Assembly: GCA_002717285.1 (NCBI GenBank) | Contig: PBDF01000008.1 | Coordinates: 92,277 to 104,317 of the forward strand | Length of the DNA: 12,041 nt | Direction of reading: 5' to 3' | Origin: Magnetovibrio sp. | Lineage (GTDB): Bacteria > Pseudomonadota > Alphaproteobacteria > Rhodospirillales_A > JABHCV01 | In this document: positions 1-7,800 of the stretch, in pieces | Position numbering within the stretch: the first letter of the stretch is position 1 | Layout: each line of letters begins with the position of its first letter | Made by a program: the position numbers and the translations under genes | Notes under the pieces: generated by a model | What the model was told of the DNA's origin: nothing | The model's input: the letters and a program-made list of their open reading frames with translations, nothing else | The model's database searches: none

Positions 1-482
1 TGATTCGCCGCATCACTACCCAAGGTCCCCAGTCCCATGATCCCGACACGCTTTTGTAGGGTATCTTCTTGATCTAGTTCTTGCCAATTGTGATTGCGTT
101 GCATCTGGTCGTATATGTGGAATTTGCGGTGAAAGTGGAGAACTCGGTGAACGACAAATTCACTCATGTGTCGAGTTAAGGTCGGGTCAATTAAACGAAT
201 TAGAGGAATATTTTTGGGGTATGTTTTGTCGGCCAGAACAGCATCGACGCCAGCTCCTAAGTTAATAACAGCTTTAAGGTTGGGAAAGTGATTTAGGCTC
301 CCCGGCTTCGGTTTCCATACTAACGCAATATCTATATCTCCAAGTTTATCAAGTTCGCTTAAGCAATCGGGCCAAACATGGAAATCATTGCTAAAGTCTA
401 CCTCCGGTAGAGCTGGTATTAGTGCGTCACGCCAGCGATCTGCTGGGTCAGAAGGGCTAATGTAAACTAGGGCATTAGTCAT
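1..482 (-). CDS. ghrA: GhrA-like glyoxylate/hydroxypyruvate reductase (2-hydroxyacid dehydrogenase), 3' part missing
   Basis: This is the N-terminal 160 residues of a D-2-hydroxyacid dehydrogenase that runs off the left edge of the window. Its family reduces glyoxylate to glycolate and hydroxypyruvate to glycerate with NAD(P)H in the cytoplasm. The translation has the GhrA pattern: an N-terminal substrate domain with IALVWKP (E. coli GhrA has YALVWHP), the NLGAGVDAVL stretch near residues 87-96, the region around LIRLIDPTLTRHMSEF, and the Rossmann glycine motif GLGTLG at residues 150-155. The ATG at 482 lies 17 nt after the yejF stop on the same strand, so it is probably the last or a late gene of the yej operon. 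The catalytic Arg, Glu and His lie in the missing part, so substrate choice cannot be judged. Another GhrA-family dehydrogenase of unknown substrate is the main alternative. Confidence 0.85.
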   Translation of the reverse strand, partial: MTNALVYISPSDPADRWRDALIPALPEVDFSNDFHVWPDCLSELDKLGDIDIALVWKPKPGSLNHFPNLKAVINLGAGVDAVLADKTYPKNIPLIRLIDPTLTRHMSEFVVHRVLHFHRKFHIYDQMQRNHNWQELDQEDTLQKRVGIMGLGTLGSDAAN

Positions 483-499
483 TTTTATATCTCAATTAC

Positions 500-2107
500 C
501 TATTTATTGTCGGCTTTTATTTCAAAAGCTGCAGCCATTAGCGCACGTGTGTAAGATTCTTTAGGATTGGTAAAAATTTCTGCTGTTGGACCATGTTCAA
601 CAATTCTGCCCTTTCGCATGACGGCAATGTCATGTGAGACCGCACGGACTACCTTTAAATCATGGGAGATGAACAAGTAGGTTAGTCCGTGGCTCTTCTG
701 TAAGTCGCGAAGTAGTTGGACGATTTGTGCCTGCACAGACATATCTAGTGCACTTGTAGGCTCATCTAAAACAATAAAATCTGGATTAAGAACTAGGGCA
801 CGTGCAATAGAAATACGTTGACGCTGGCCACCAGAAAATTCGTGCGGGTAACGGTTCATCATGTGTGGTTCTAGTCCTACTTCAACTAGAGTTTTAACAA
901 TTAATCGGCGGCGTTTATTTTCGTTTTTAACTAGTTTATGCGCATTTAGCCCTTCACCAATTATTTCACCAATAGAGAGCCTTGGGCTCAGGGAACTAAA
1001 AGGGTCTTGAAAAACAATCTGCATGCGCTTACGCAGAGGGCGAAGAGCTTTTTTTGACATATTATTTAAATATTTATTATCAAATTTTATTTCACCTTCG
1101 CTGTCTTCTAGCTTGAGCAAAGCTCGAGCCAACGAACTTTTACCTGAGCCTGACTCGCCGACCACACCAAGGGTATGCCCTTTTTTGATGGATATTGTGA
1201 CACTATCAACTGCTTTAATGTGTCCCGTAGTGCGCTGCAGCAAGCCTTTCTTGATGGGGTACCAGACTCTAACATTTTTACTGCTTATCAGGACTTTTGC
1301 ATTCGGGATTGCGCTTTCGGGTCTGCCTTTGGGTTCAGCGCGTAGCAGTTGTTTAGTGTAAGAGCTTTGAGGTTTCTCAAAGACTTCTTTAAGAGGGCCT
1401 TGTTCAACTATCTTACCACTATTCATAATGACAACTTTGTCCGCCATTTTGCGAACCACGCCGAGATCGTGGGTAATTAGTAATAATGCCATGCCAAGCT
1501 CATTGCGTAGTTTATTCAATAAATTAAGCAACTGTGCTTGAATTGTTACGTCGACGGCAGTAGTGGGCTCGTCTGCAATAAGAAGATCAGGTTCATTTGC
1601 AAGTGACATTGCAATCATGATCCGTTGCTGCTGTCCACCTGAGAACTGATGTGGAAGATCGTTCAGCCTTTCAATTGCTTCCTCGAGCCCAACCAGATTA
1701 AGTAGCTCTATAACCCGAGCATTTGCTTGGGTTTTGCTCATCATTTTGTGAACTAACAATACTTCACTAATCTGCTTTTCTATAGAATGCAGAGGGTTCA
1801 ATGAGGTTAGTGGTTCTTGAAAAATCATTGAGATTTGATTTCCTCGAATTTTGCGCATTCTTGTCTCATCTGCATCAATCAATTCCTCACCGGCAAAAAT
1901 AATTGAGCCAGACGGATGGTGGGCTATCGGATAGGGAAGGAGTTTGAGAATTGACAAGGCGGTCACGGACTTACCTGACCCCGATTCACCAACTAAGGCG
2001 ACTGTTTCACCTTTGTTGATCTCTAGTGATGCGCCTTGCATAGCCTTAATTTCTTGTGTACCCACACCAAAGGACACGCCTAAATTTTTTATTTCAAGTA
2101 AACTCAT
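500..2107 (-). CDS. yejF: YejF, fused double ATPase of the peptide ABC importer
   Basis: This is the energy-coupling subunit of the YejABEF peptide importer and works on the cytoplasmic face of the YejB-YejE channel. It is 535 residues long (E. coli YejF is about 529) and contains two complete nucleotide-binding domains of the oligopeptide (Opp/Dpp) type. Domain 1 has Walker A GESGSGKS at 40-47, Q-loop Gln97, signature FSGGQ at 155-159, Walker B LLIADE at 175-180 and switch His213. Domain 2 has Walker A at 317-324, Gln367, FSGGQ at 424-428, Asp448-Glu449 and His482. Each domain ends in the P-x-x-x-Y segment typical of Opp/Dpp ATPases. All catalytic residues are present in both halves, so both sites look active. 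The ATG overlaps the yejE stop in an ATGA arrangement, which suggests translational coupling. Confidence 0.95.
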   Translation of the reverse strand: MSLLEIKNLGVSFGVGTQEIKAMQGASLEINKGETVALVGESGSGKSVTALSILKLLPYPIAHHPSGSIIFAGEELIDADETRMRKIRGNQISMIFQEPLTSLNPLHSIEKQISEVLLVHKMMSKTQANARVIELLNLVGLEEAIERLNDLPHQFSGGQQQRIMIAMSLANEPDLLIADEPTTAVDVTIQAQLLNLLNKLRNELGMALLLITHDLGVVRKMADKVVIMNSGKIVEQGPLKEVFEKPQSSYTKQLLRAEPKGRPESAIPNAKVLISSKNVRVWYPIKKGLLQRTTGHIKAVDSVTISIKKGHTLGVVGESGSGKSSLARALLKLEDSEGEIKFDNKYLNNMSKKALRPLRKRMQIVFQDPFSSLSPRLSIGEIIGEGLNAHKLVKNENKRRRLIVKTLVEVGLEPHMMNRYPHEFSGGQRQRISIARALVLNPDFIVLDEPTSALDMSVQAQIVQLLRDLQKSHGLTYLFISHDLKVVRAVSHDIAVMRKGRIVEHGPTAEIFTNPKESYTRALMAAAFEIKADNK

Positions 2108-3129
2108 TTAAAAGTTTTTCTTGGATCAAAAGCATCACGAACTGCTTCACCTATAAAGATTAAAAGACTCAACATCACTGCAAGTATAAAAAATGTAGTC
2201 AAACCAAGCCAGGGTGCTTGTAAATTGGCCTTTCCCTGGTTGAGCAACTCACCTAGTGATGGCGATCCTGCAGGTAAGCCGAAGCCTAAAAAGTCAAGTG
2301 CCGTAAGTGTTGTTATTGAGCCGTTCAGTATAAAAGGTAAGAATGTTATGGTTGCAACCATTGCGTTTGGTAAAATATGTTTAAACATGATAGTCCAATC
2401 GTTAACACCTAAGGCTTTAGCAGCGCGAACATAATCAAAATTTCTGGCGCGAAGAAATTCAGCACGTACTACACCTACTAGCGTCATCCATGAGAATAAT
2501 AGCATTAGTCCCAGTAACCACCAGAAATTGGGTTCGACTATACTGGCAAGAATAATCAAAAGGTAAAGAGTTGGAAGGCCAGACCAAATTTCAATGAAGC
2601 GTTGAAAAAACAGATCTGTTAAGCCACCAAAGAAACCTTGTACTGCACCAGATGCGATGCCAATAACAGAGCTAAAAAAAGTTAGAGTTAACCCGAAAAG
2701 CACTGATATACGAAAACCATATATTAGACGTGCAGCAACATCACGACCCTGATCATCTGTGCCTAACCAATTTAGATCTGATGGAGGCGCAGGAGCAGGT
2801 AGCGTTAATTCGTAATTGACTGTGTCGTAACTAAAAGGAATTAAGGGCCAGATGATCCAGCCCTTTTCCTCAATCATTTCACGCACTTCAGGGTCTGCAT
2901 ATTCTGTAGCAGTTTCGAGGAAGCCACCAAATACTGTTTCAGGGTAATCAACAATTATTGGAAAGAAAAACGTGCCTTCAAACCTAACTAGAATAGGTTT
3001 ATCGTTGGCAATGAATTCGGCAAACAAGCTTGTAAAAAAAAGGCCTAGAAATATCCATAAAGACCAGAAGCCACGTTTGTTTGCTCTAAAGTTGGTAAGC
3101 CTTCTTTTGGTGAGTGGGGACAATTGCAT
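2104..3129 (-). CDS. yejE: YejE, inner-membrane permease of the peptide ABC importer
   Basis: This is the second membrane channel subunit of the Yej importer, of the DppC/OppC type. At 341 residues it equals the usual YejE length. Visible parts are an N-terminal cytoplasmic stretch with a transmembrane helix at about 21-40, a long periplasmic insert at about 41-120, the family motif WLGTDDQGRDVAARLIYGFR at 121-140, several further helices, and the EAA coupling loop around residues 222-255 (VRAAKALG core) that docks on the ATPase. It ends in a DAFDPRK tail. The gene starts 5 nt after the yejB stop and overlaps yejF by 4 nt, so it is an internal gene of a tightly packed operon. The long periplasmic loop separates YejE from ordinary DppC proteins. 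The identification rests on length, motifs and gene order together. Confidence 0.95.
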   Translation of the reverse strand: MQLSPLTKRRLTNFRANKRGFWSLWIFLGLFFTSLFAEFIANDKPILVRFEGTFFFPIIVDYPETVFGGFLETATEYADPEVREMIEEKGWIIWPLIPFSYDTVNYELTLPAPAPPSDLNWLGTDDQGRDVAARLIYGFRISVLFGLTLTFFSSVIGIASGAVQGFFGGLTDLFFQRFIEIWSGLPTLYLLIILASIVEPNFWWLLGLMLLFSWMTLVGVVRAEFLRARNFDYVRAAKALGVNDWTIMFKHILPNAMVATITFLPFILNGSITTLTALDFLGFGLPAGSPSLGELLNQGKANLQAPWLGLTTFFILAVMLSLLIFIGEAVRDAFDPRKTFK

Positions 3130-3134
3130 GTTGC

Positions 3135-4244
3135 TCAGATCTCACGCCTATCAAAATCAATACGTGGGTCAATAATGTGATACATGATATCACCAAGTAA
3201 ATTCAGCAGTAGTCCTAGTAGGGTAAAAAAATAAAGAGTTCCAAACATAACGGGATAGTCCCGATTAATTGCCGCTTCAAAACCTAATAAACCCAGTCCA
3301 TCAAGAGAAAAAATTATTTCAGTCAATAAAGCACCGGTGAATAAAATGCTTACAAATGCACTGGGGAACCCTGCCACAACAATGAGCATAGCATTTCGGA
3401 ACACATGTCCATATAAAACTCGGTTTTCCCCCAGGCCCTTAGAGTGGGCGGTGATCACATATTGCTTATTAATTTCATCTAGAAAAGAGTTTTTGGTTAG
3501 CATAGTCAACCCAGCAAAACCGCCAATAACCATTGAAATTATAGGAAGCGCCATGTGCCAAAAATAATCTGTTATTTGTCCGAGTGTTGAAAGCTGACTA
3601 AAATTATCAGATGTTAAGCCGCGAAGCGGGAACCAATCGAGGTAGCGGCCACCAGCAAAAAAAACAATTAATGCAATGGCAAATAAAAAAGCGGGGACCG
3701 CATTGCCTACAACAACAATAGCACTAGACCAAACATCTAAGGCTGATCCGTCGCGCACAGCCTTTGCAATACCCAGAGGAATGGAAATTAAATACACTAA
3801 TAAAGTTGTCCAAAGCCCAAGTGAAATAGAAACGGGTAATTTATCAACCACCAGCTCAAAGACACTTCGATCACGAAAAAAACTGTCTCCAAAATCGAAG
3901 CGCAGGTAGTTGCCCATCATCAAAAAAAAGCGCTCATGAGCAGGTTTATCAAAACCAAACTGCTTCTCAATTTCCTCAACGAATTTTGGATCTAAGCCCC
4001 GAGCGCCTCTGTATCTAGTTTGTTGTGAAGTTGCAGTTGTTAATCCAGATTTCTCAGGGTTGCTTATCTCACCACCAGTCCCACTAACTCGTGCTGTTGC
4101 TTCTACGCTATTACCTTTTATTTTTGCCAAAGCCTGTTCTACTGGCCCTCCAGGAGCCGATTGCACAATAATGAAGTTAATTACCATTATGCCAAATAGG
4201 GTTGGGACTATTAAAAGTAAGCGACGTAAGGCATACGATAGCAT
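3135..4244 (-). CDS. yejB: YejB, inner-membrane permease of the peptide ABC importer
   Basis: This is the first channel subunit of the Yej importer, of the DppB/OppB type. It has 369 residues (E. coli YejB about 364). An N-terminal helix at about 8-28 is followed by [13 protein letters not shown], the opening of a long periplasmic insert peculiar to YejB; ordinary DppB is shorter here. Then come [20 protein letters not shown] at about 82-101, RFDFGDSFF, and the [13 protein letters not shown] helix region. The EAA loop lies around 252-285 ([21 protein letters not shown]), and the C-terminus ends with DPRIDFDRR. Many of these segments match E. coli YejB almost word for word. The insert at about 41-79 is rich in Ser, Thr and Gly and is probably flexible. 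The start ATG lies 3 nt after the yejA stop, so translation is probably coupled. Confidence 0.96.
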   Translation of the reverse strand: MLSYALRRLLLIVPTLFGIMVINFIIVQSAPGGPVEQALAKIKGNSVEATARVSGTGGEISNPEKSGLTTATSQQTRYRGARGLDPKFVEEIEKQFGFDKPAHERFFLMMGNYLRFDFGDSFFRDRSVFELVVDKLPVSISLGLWTTLLVYLISIPLGIAKAVRDGSALDVWSSAIVVVGNAVPAFLFAIALIVFFAGGRYLDWFPLRGLTSDNFSQLSTLGQITDYFWHMALPIISMVIGGFAGLTMLTKNSFLDEINKQYVITAHSKGLGENRVLYGHVFRNAMLIVVAGFPSAFVSILFTGALLTEIIFSLDGLGLLGFEAAINRDYPVMFGTLYFFTLLGLLLNLLGDIMYHIIDPRIDFDRREI

Positions 4245-4247
4245 GAG

Positions 4248-6080
4248 TTAATTAGCCTTAGTAAAATTTTGGTTACTCTTTGTTTTCTCATTTTTTTTAG
4301 CGTCAACCCACCAAGTATCAAACTGTGTACCTTTCATCGGGATAATTTTTGGATGTTTTAGTTTACTCCAATATATAAGGCGATCGTAGTTGAGATGCCA
4401 ATGTGGGATAACATAATGCCCCCATTGAAGGACCCTATCTAATACTTTAGCTCGAGTTACTAGGTTTTCTCGATCAGGCGATGCTATTAAGGACTCTATT
4501 AATTTATCAATCACAGGTTCACTGATACCAATAAAATTGCGACTGCCATTTTGATTTGCCGCTGCAGTACTCCAGTAATCTCTTTGTTCATTACCAGGCG
4601 ATAGAGAGGCACCCCAAACTGATACTATCATATCAAAGTCAAAAGTTTCCAAACGCCTTTGGTATTGCGAGGAATCTACAGTTCTGACCCGGGCTTTAAT
4701 ACCCAGACGTTCTAAATTTTTGGTGAAAGGCAGAGCTATACGTTCAAACATAGGGCTGACCAATAGGATTTCGAATTTCATGACAGTTCCTGTTTTCATA
4801 TTAACTCTTTTTTTGTTTTTTATGGTCCAGCCTGCTTCCTTCAAAAATTTGTCACCGATTTTTAAGTTGGCACGTATACGGCCATCACCATTGGTCTTTG
4901 GTGGTTGGTATTCATCGGTAAAAACCTCTTTCGGCAATTGATCGCGGTGTTTTTTTAAAATAGCGAGTTCAGTTTTGCCTGCAAGACCAGTAGCAGCCAT
5001 TTCTGAATTACCAAAGTAGGAGCGTGAACGTGTATACTGTCCATAGAAAAGGTTACGATTGGACCATTCAAAGTCAAAAGCGTATGCCAGAGCTTGCCGT
5101 ACTTTGGGGTCTGAAAAGATTTCTCTGCGAGTGTTAAATACAAATCCTTGCATGCCTGCAATACGGTCATGTTTGATTTCTTTCTTTTTAACTAATCCTT
5201 TTTTTAAGGCAGGGAAGTCATATGCCGTTGCCCACAGTTTTGATGAATTCTCAGCCCTAAAGTCAAATTCTCCAGCTTTAAAAGCCTCTACCAGAACAGT
5301 TGCATCTCGGTAATAATCGTACCGGATAGTATCAAAGTTATCGAACCCCTTTTTCACCGGAAGATCTTTTCCCCAGTAATTACTGATGCGTTTAAATTTT
5401 ATAAATCGTCCCGCCTCAAAAGTTTCAATCATGTAAGGCCCGCTCCCCAAGGGTTTTTTCAACGTAGTTTTAGAAAAATCCCTGTCCTGCCAATAGTGTT
5501 TTGGTAAGATTGGTATTTGACCGACAATTAGAGGGAGCTCTCTATTCTCTCCGGGTTTAAAGGAAAAGCGAACTGTAAGAGTGTTAATTTTTTCAATTTT
5601 AGCAACACTACTGTAATAATACCGGTAAAATGGCTGACCTTTCTCGATTAAGGTATTAAAGGACCAGATAATATCGTCAGCAGTAATTGGTTTGCCATCG
5701 TGCCAGCGGGCCTTTTTTCTAAGCACAAACTGGACCCATGAACGATCTCTTGGGATTTCTATGGTTTCAGCTAGAAGGCCATATACAGAAAAAGGCTCAT
5801 CTGCACTAGGCACCAGAAGTGTGTCGTATAGCTTGCTTAAACCGGCTGCAGCCTCGCCTTTAATAATAAAATTGTTGAAGCTATCAAAACTTCCTATCGT
5901 GGCTAATTTGACATCACCACCTTTTGGTGCATTTGGATTCACATAATCAAAGTGTTTAAATCCGGTGTTATATTTTATTTTACCATGCATTGCCTGCCCA
6001 TGGACGGGTATCGCAATAACTGGACTAGTTATTGTTAAGAAAAAAATAGTGCTTATTAAAGCGGTGACGATACTTATCAA
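4248..6080 (-). CDS. yejA: YejA, periplasmic peptide-binding protein, TTG start
   Basis: This solute-binding protein of the SBP_bac_5 family captures peptides in the periplasm and hands them to YejB-YejE. Its 610 residues compare with about 604 in E. coli. A hydrophobic segment at 2-20 followed by PVIA looks like a signal peptide cut near residue 23. The HFDYVNPNAPKGG block at 43-55 is a YejA landmark. Further family segments are WHDGKPITADDIIWSFNTL, LGSGPYMIETFEAGRFIKFKR (seen in two parts) and VRQALAYAFDFEWSNRNLFYG. The start is TTG at 6080: no ATG or GTG lies upstream in frame before a TAG at 6123-6125, and AGGAG sits at 6089-6093 with 8 nt spacing. Yej systems take up microcin C in E. coli and host antimicrobial or wall-derived peptides in some alphaproteobacteria; the ligand here is unknown. 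Confidence 0.94.
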   Translation of the reverse strand: MISIVTALISTIFFLTITSPVIAIPVHGQAMHGKIKYNTGFKHFDYVNPNAPKGGDVKLATIGSFDSFNNFIIKGEAAAGLSKLYDTLLVPSADEPFSVYGLLAETIEIPRDRSWVQFVLRKKARWHDGKPITADDIIWSFNTLIEKGQPFYRYYYSSVAKIEKINTLTVRFSFKPGENRELPLIVGQIPILPKHYWQDRDFSKTTLKKPLGSGPYMIETFEAGRFIKFKRISNYWGKDLPVKKGFDNFDTIRYDYYRDATVLVEAFKAGEFDFRAENSSKLWATAYDFPALKKGLVKKKEIKHDRIAGMQGFVFNTRREIFSDPKVRQALAYAFDFEWSNRNLFYGQYTRSRSYFGNSEMAATGLAGKTELAILKKHRDQLPKEVFTDEYQPPKTNGDGRIRANLKIGDKFLKEAGWTIKNKKRVNMKTGTVMKFEILLVSPMFERIALPFTKNLERLGIKARVRTVDSSQYQRRLETFDFDMIVSVWGASLSPGNEQRDYWSTAAANQNGSRNFIGISEPVIDKLIESLIASPDRENLVTRAKVLDRVLQWGHYVIPHWHLNYDRLIYWSKLKHPKIIPMKGTQFDTWWVDAKKNEKTKSNQNFTKAN

Positions 6081-6131
6081 GTGTGATGCTCCTAATTTTT
6101 GTACAAGGAAGATTTTATAATCCTAACACAG

Positions 6132-6160
6132 GTATAATAAAAATTTGTAGCTTTGCTCAA
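6132..6160 (-). promoter_or_regulatory. Candidate sigma70 promoter of the yej operon
   Basis: On the minus strand a TTGAGC hexamer (6160-6155) stands 17 nt ahead of TTATAC (6137-6132), inside an AT-rich stretch. Transcription would start near 6125 and give a leader of about 45 nt before the yejA TTG. Both hexamers are imperfect, and in this AT-rich spacer such matches occur by chance. The position is right for the operon, which has no other obvious promoter. Confidence 0.4.
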
Positions 6161-6230
6161 AGCACTATCCAAGTTCCAATTTACCAATATTCTATAAACA
6201 CCTTACTTGGGCCGTGCAAAAAGCTCATTT

Positions 6231-6244
6231 ACTTTCATGAAAGT
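6231..6244. repeat. Perfect 14-bp palindrome, possible operator
   Basis: The bases ACTTTCATGAAAGT read the same on both strands. The site lies about 70 bp upstream of the candidate yej promoter, where a dimeric regulator might bind. No known operator was recognised, and in AT-rich DNA such a palindrome can be chance. Confidence 0.35.
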
Positions 6245-6441
6245 GAAGTTAAAAGGTGAAGGTTATAATTCATAATTTTGTATAGTTTTGATACTTTAGT
6301 CGTATAGCTGTGGACCATTTATGACGTCTATTATTTTAGAAGCTGTGAATTTGTTTTGCAGTATATTGATTAAGGATCCGTATCTTTTTCGCAGGGATAG
6401 TAGTGAAACGATCTTCCAGAGATTTACATATTCATCAGGGT

Positions 6442-7209
6442 TTATCTATTAATTAGAATGCGAACTTCTTCAGCTAGGGCCTGCCCACAAGCCGCAATAA
6501 CACGGCCATCTGATTGCATACTAAGAGGCTTTCCCTGCCAATCGACCATACAACCTCCAGCACCAATTATAATGGGAACTAAAGCGCAAAAATCGTAAAT
6601 TCCCATATTAGCTTCAACAACTAAATCACAGGTGCCATTTGCAAGAAGGCCGTAGGCATAGCAATCTATTCCATAAAGTGTGCAATATGTCTTTTTTCTT
6701 ACTCGTTCAAAGGCTTTAAAGTCATCTTCAATAAACATTTGTGGTGATGTTGCATATAGCCAAGCCTCTCCAATGTTTTTACATGAACGAACCTGAACGC
6801 TTCTGTCGTTGAATAAAGTTGTTTTGCCCTCGCATCCTACCCACCGCTCATTTAGTGCGGGCATATCAATGATACCTATTATTGGATAACCATCTTTAAG
6901 AAGAGAGATAAGTGTTCCAAATAGAGGCATTCCTGCAACGAAAGACCTAGTTCCATCAATTGGGTCTAGTGCCCAAACATATTTGGCATTGATGTTTTTA
7001 TCTTCAAATTCCTCACCGATTATTCCATGCTTAGGAAAAGTCTTTTCAATTAGGGTGCGCATGGCTTTTTCAGCTTCCCTGTCCGCAATAGTAACAGGAG
7101 TTAGGTCCTTTTTTGTGAAGGCTTCCGGGTTTTGCCTGAAATATGGCAATGTGATAGCGCTTGCGGTATCAGCTAGTTTTTTGGCCAATTCTATTTCTTT
7201 ACAGTACAT
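6442..7209 (-). CDS. hisN: HisN-type histidinol-phosphatase (inositol monophosphatase family)
   Basis: This is a 255-residue Mg-dependent phosphatase of the inositol monophosphatase fold. The metal site is complete: GEE at 65-67, DPIDGT at 82-87 followed by RSF, and Asp206 in YDFCALVPIIIGAGG, with AGG at 217-219 and VDWQG at 222-226. The form DPIDGTRSFVAGMPLFGTLI and the YD-x-x-ALVP-x-I motif favour HisN, which removes phosphate from L-histidinol phosphate in histidine synthesis, over inositol-1-phosphatase (SuhB) or CysQ. Substrate cannot be proved from sequence. The ATG at 7209 has GGAAG at 7218-7222 with 8 nt spacing. Its first base is also the last base of the TAA that ends the upstream cytochrome c remnant, so the gene probably once followed that gene in an operon. 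Confidence 0.85.
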   Translation of the reverse strand: MYCKEIELAKKLADTASAITLPYFRQNPEAFTKKDLTPVTIADREAEKAMRTLIEKTFPKHGIIGEEFEDKNINAKYVWALDPIDGTRSFVAGMPLFGTLISLLKDGYPIIGIIDMPALNERWVGCEGKTTLFNDRSVQVRSCKNIGEAWLYATSPQMFIEDDFKAFERVRKKTYCTLYGIDCYAYGLLANGTCDLVVEANMGIYDFCALVPIIIGAGGCMVDWQGKPLSMQSDGRVIAACGQALAEEVRILINR

Positions 7210-7677
7210 TACTCAGTCTTCCGAAGTTTTGTGTTATCGCTTAAGGTCATCGAGCAAGCTATTATGTTCGTATGCTTAACTGGACTTTTGTGCCTCTAAT
7301 AGACATTCGTGTTCCCGTTATAAATACTCTTTGGTTTTTTTTAAAAAGTTATCTAAAACGGCAAAAGTCCGAGTGCTACCCTTTTCGTGGCATAATACAT
7401 ACCATGAATTTGGACTATCCCTGTGTTTAGCTTTTTTGTGGCATGACAGGCTTGGCAATTGCGAAATGCCTTCTTGCCTGCTTTTGGATAGTATAAAGCC
7501 AAAAGACGAATGGTATTCTTGTTGGATAATTTTTTCGAGGACAAAGTTTTTTTACACCTTGCGTCATAGTTATAATATTTGGTTGAATTGCAAGTTCGTC
7601 AATAATGTTTACTATTATAATCACCCCCCTTGCAGTAATGGTGGAAAGGAAAATTTTTTTACAAATCCGGAATTCAT
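7209..7677 (-). pseudogene. cycM: Decayed CycM-like membrane-anchored cytochrome c
   Basis: Pieces of a c-type cytochrome lie in order on the minus strand but in changing frames. From 7677 there is an ATG with MNSGFVKKFSFPPLLQ. One frame over, from about 7624, is GVIIIVNIIDELAIQP, a likely membrane anchor. One frame further comes KAGKKAFRNCQACHATKK with the haem motif CQACH at 7443-7457, then IHG at 7401-7409 and a stop at 7353. In another frame FITGTRM at 7304-7324 matches the IPGTKM segment with the methionine haem ligand, followed by two stops. Finally IIACSMTLSDNTKLRKTE, ending in TAA at 7209-7211, matches the IAYLxTLSD C-terminus. The stretch between IHG and FITGTRM is only about 25 codons, shorter than expected. 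CycM donates electrons to terminal oxidase in other alphaproteobacteria, where it lies divergent from kdsB, just as here. Confidence 0.8.
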
Positions 7678-7800
7678 AAAAAGGCGATCCTTTGATTTCT
7701 TTCCGGCTACTGCAAATCCTAATTTTAAAAAAGTTTTAGTATAGCACGTAATTAATATACTGAGCTTCAACAAATTCAGAAACTGTGGCGTTTTTTAAAA

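Larger units (their letters stand above)
6081..6441. other. Intergenic region between hisN-like gene and yejA
   Basis: This 361-bp spacer between two minus-strand genes is very AT-rich. It holds the yejA Shine-Dalgarno (6089-6093), the candidate promoter at 6132-6160 and a perfect 14-bp palindrome at 6231-6244. I see no strong intrinsic terminator behind the hisN-like gene, no tRNA, and no open frame with a convincing start and ribosome binding site. Confidence 0.6.

Noticed and set aside
6321..6452. Plus-strand 43-codon open frame (MTSIILEAVN...) in the yejA-hisN spacer
   Set aside because: No Shine-Dalgarno precedes it, it runs into the end of hisN on the other strand, and the sequence resembles nothing known; chance in AT-rich DNA is likely.
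6442..7209. The phosphatase as inositol monophosphatase SuhB or CysQ
   Set aside because: The form DPIDGTRSF with YD-x-x-ALVP-x-I-x-GAGG follows HisN rather than SuhB (DPLDGTTNF) or CysQ.
7427..7624. Minus-strand 65-codon open frame as a small membrane protein
   Set aside because: Its hydrophobic start is the displaced anchor of the cytochrome c remnant, and its later part is the haem region read in the wrong frame.
7331..7744. Plus-strand open frame of 137 codons between hisN and kdsB
   Set aside because: It has a low-complexity, Phe/Cys/Trp-rich translation with no domain. It lies opposite the cytochrome c remnant, whose ordered motifs explain the region better.
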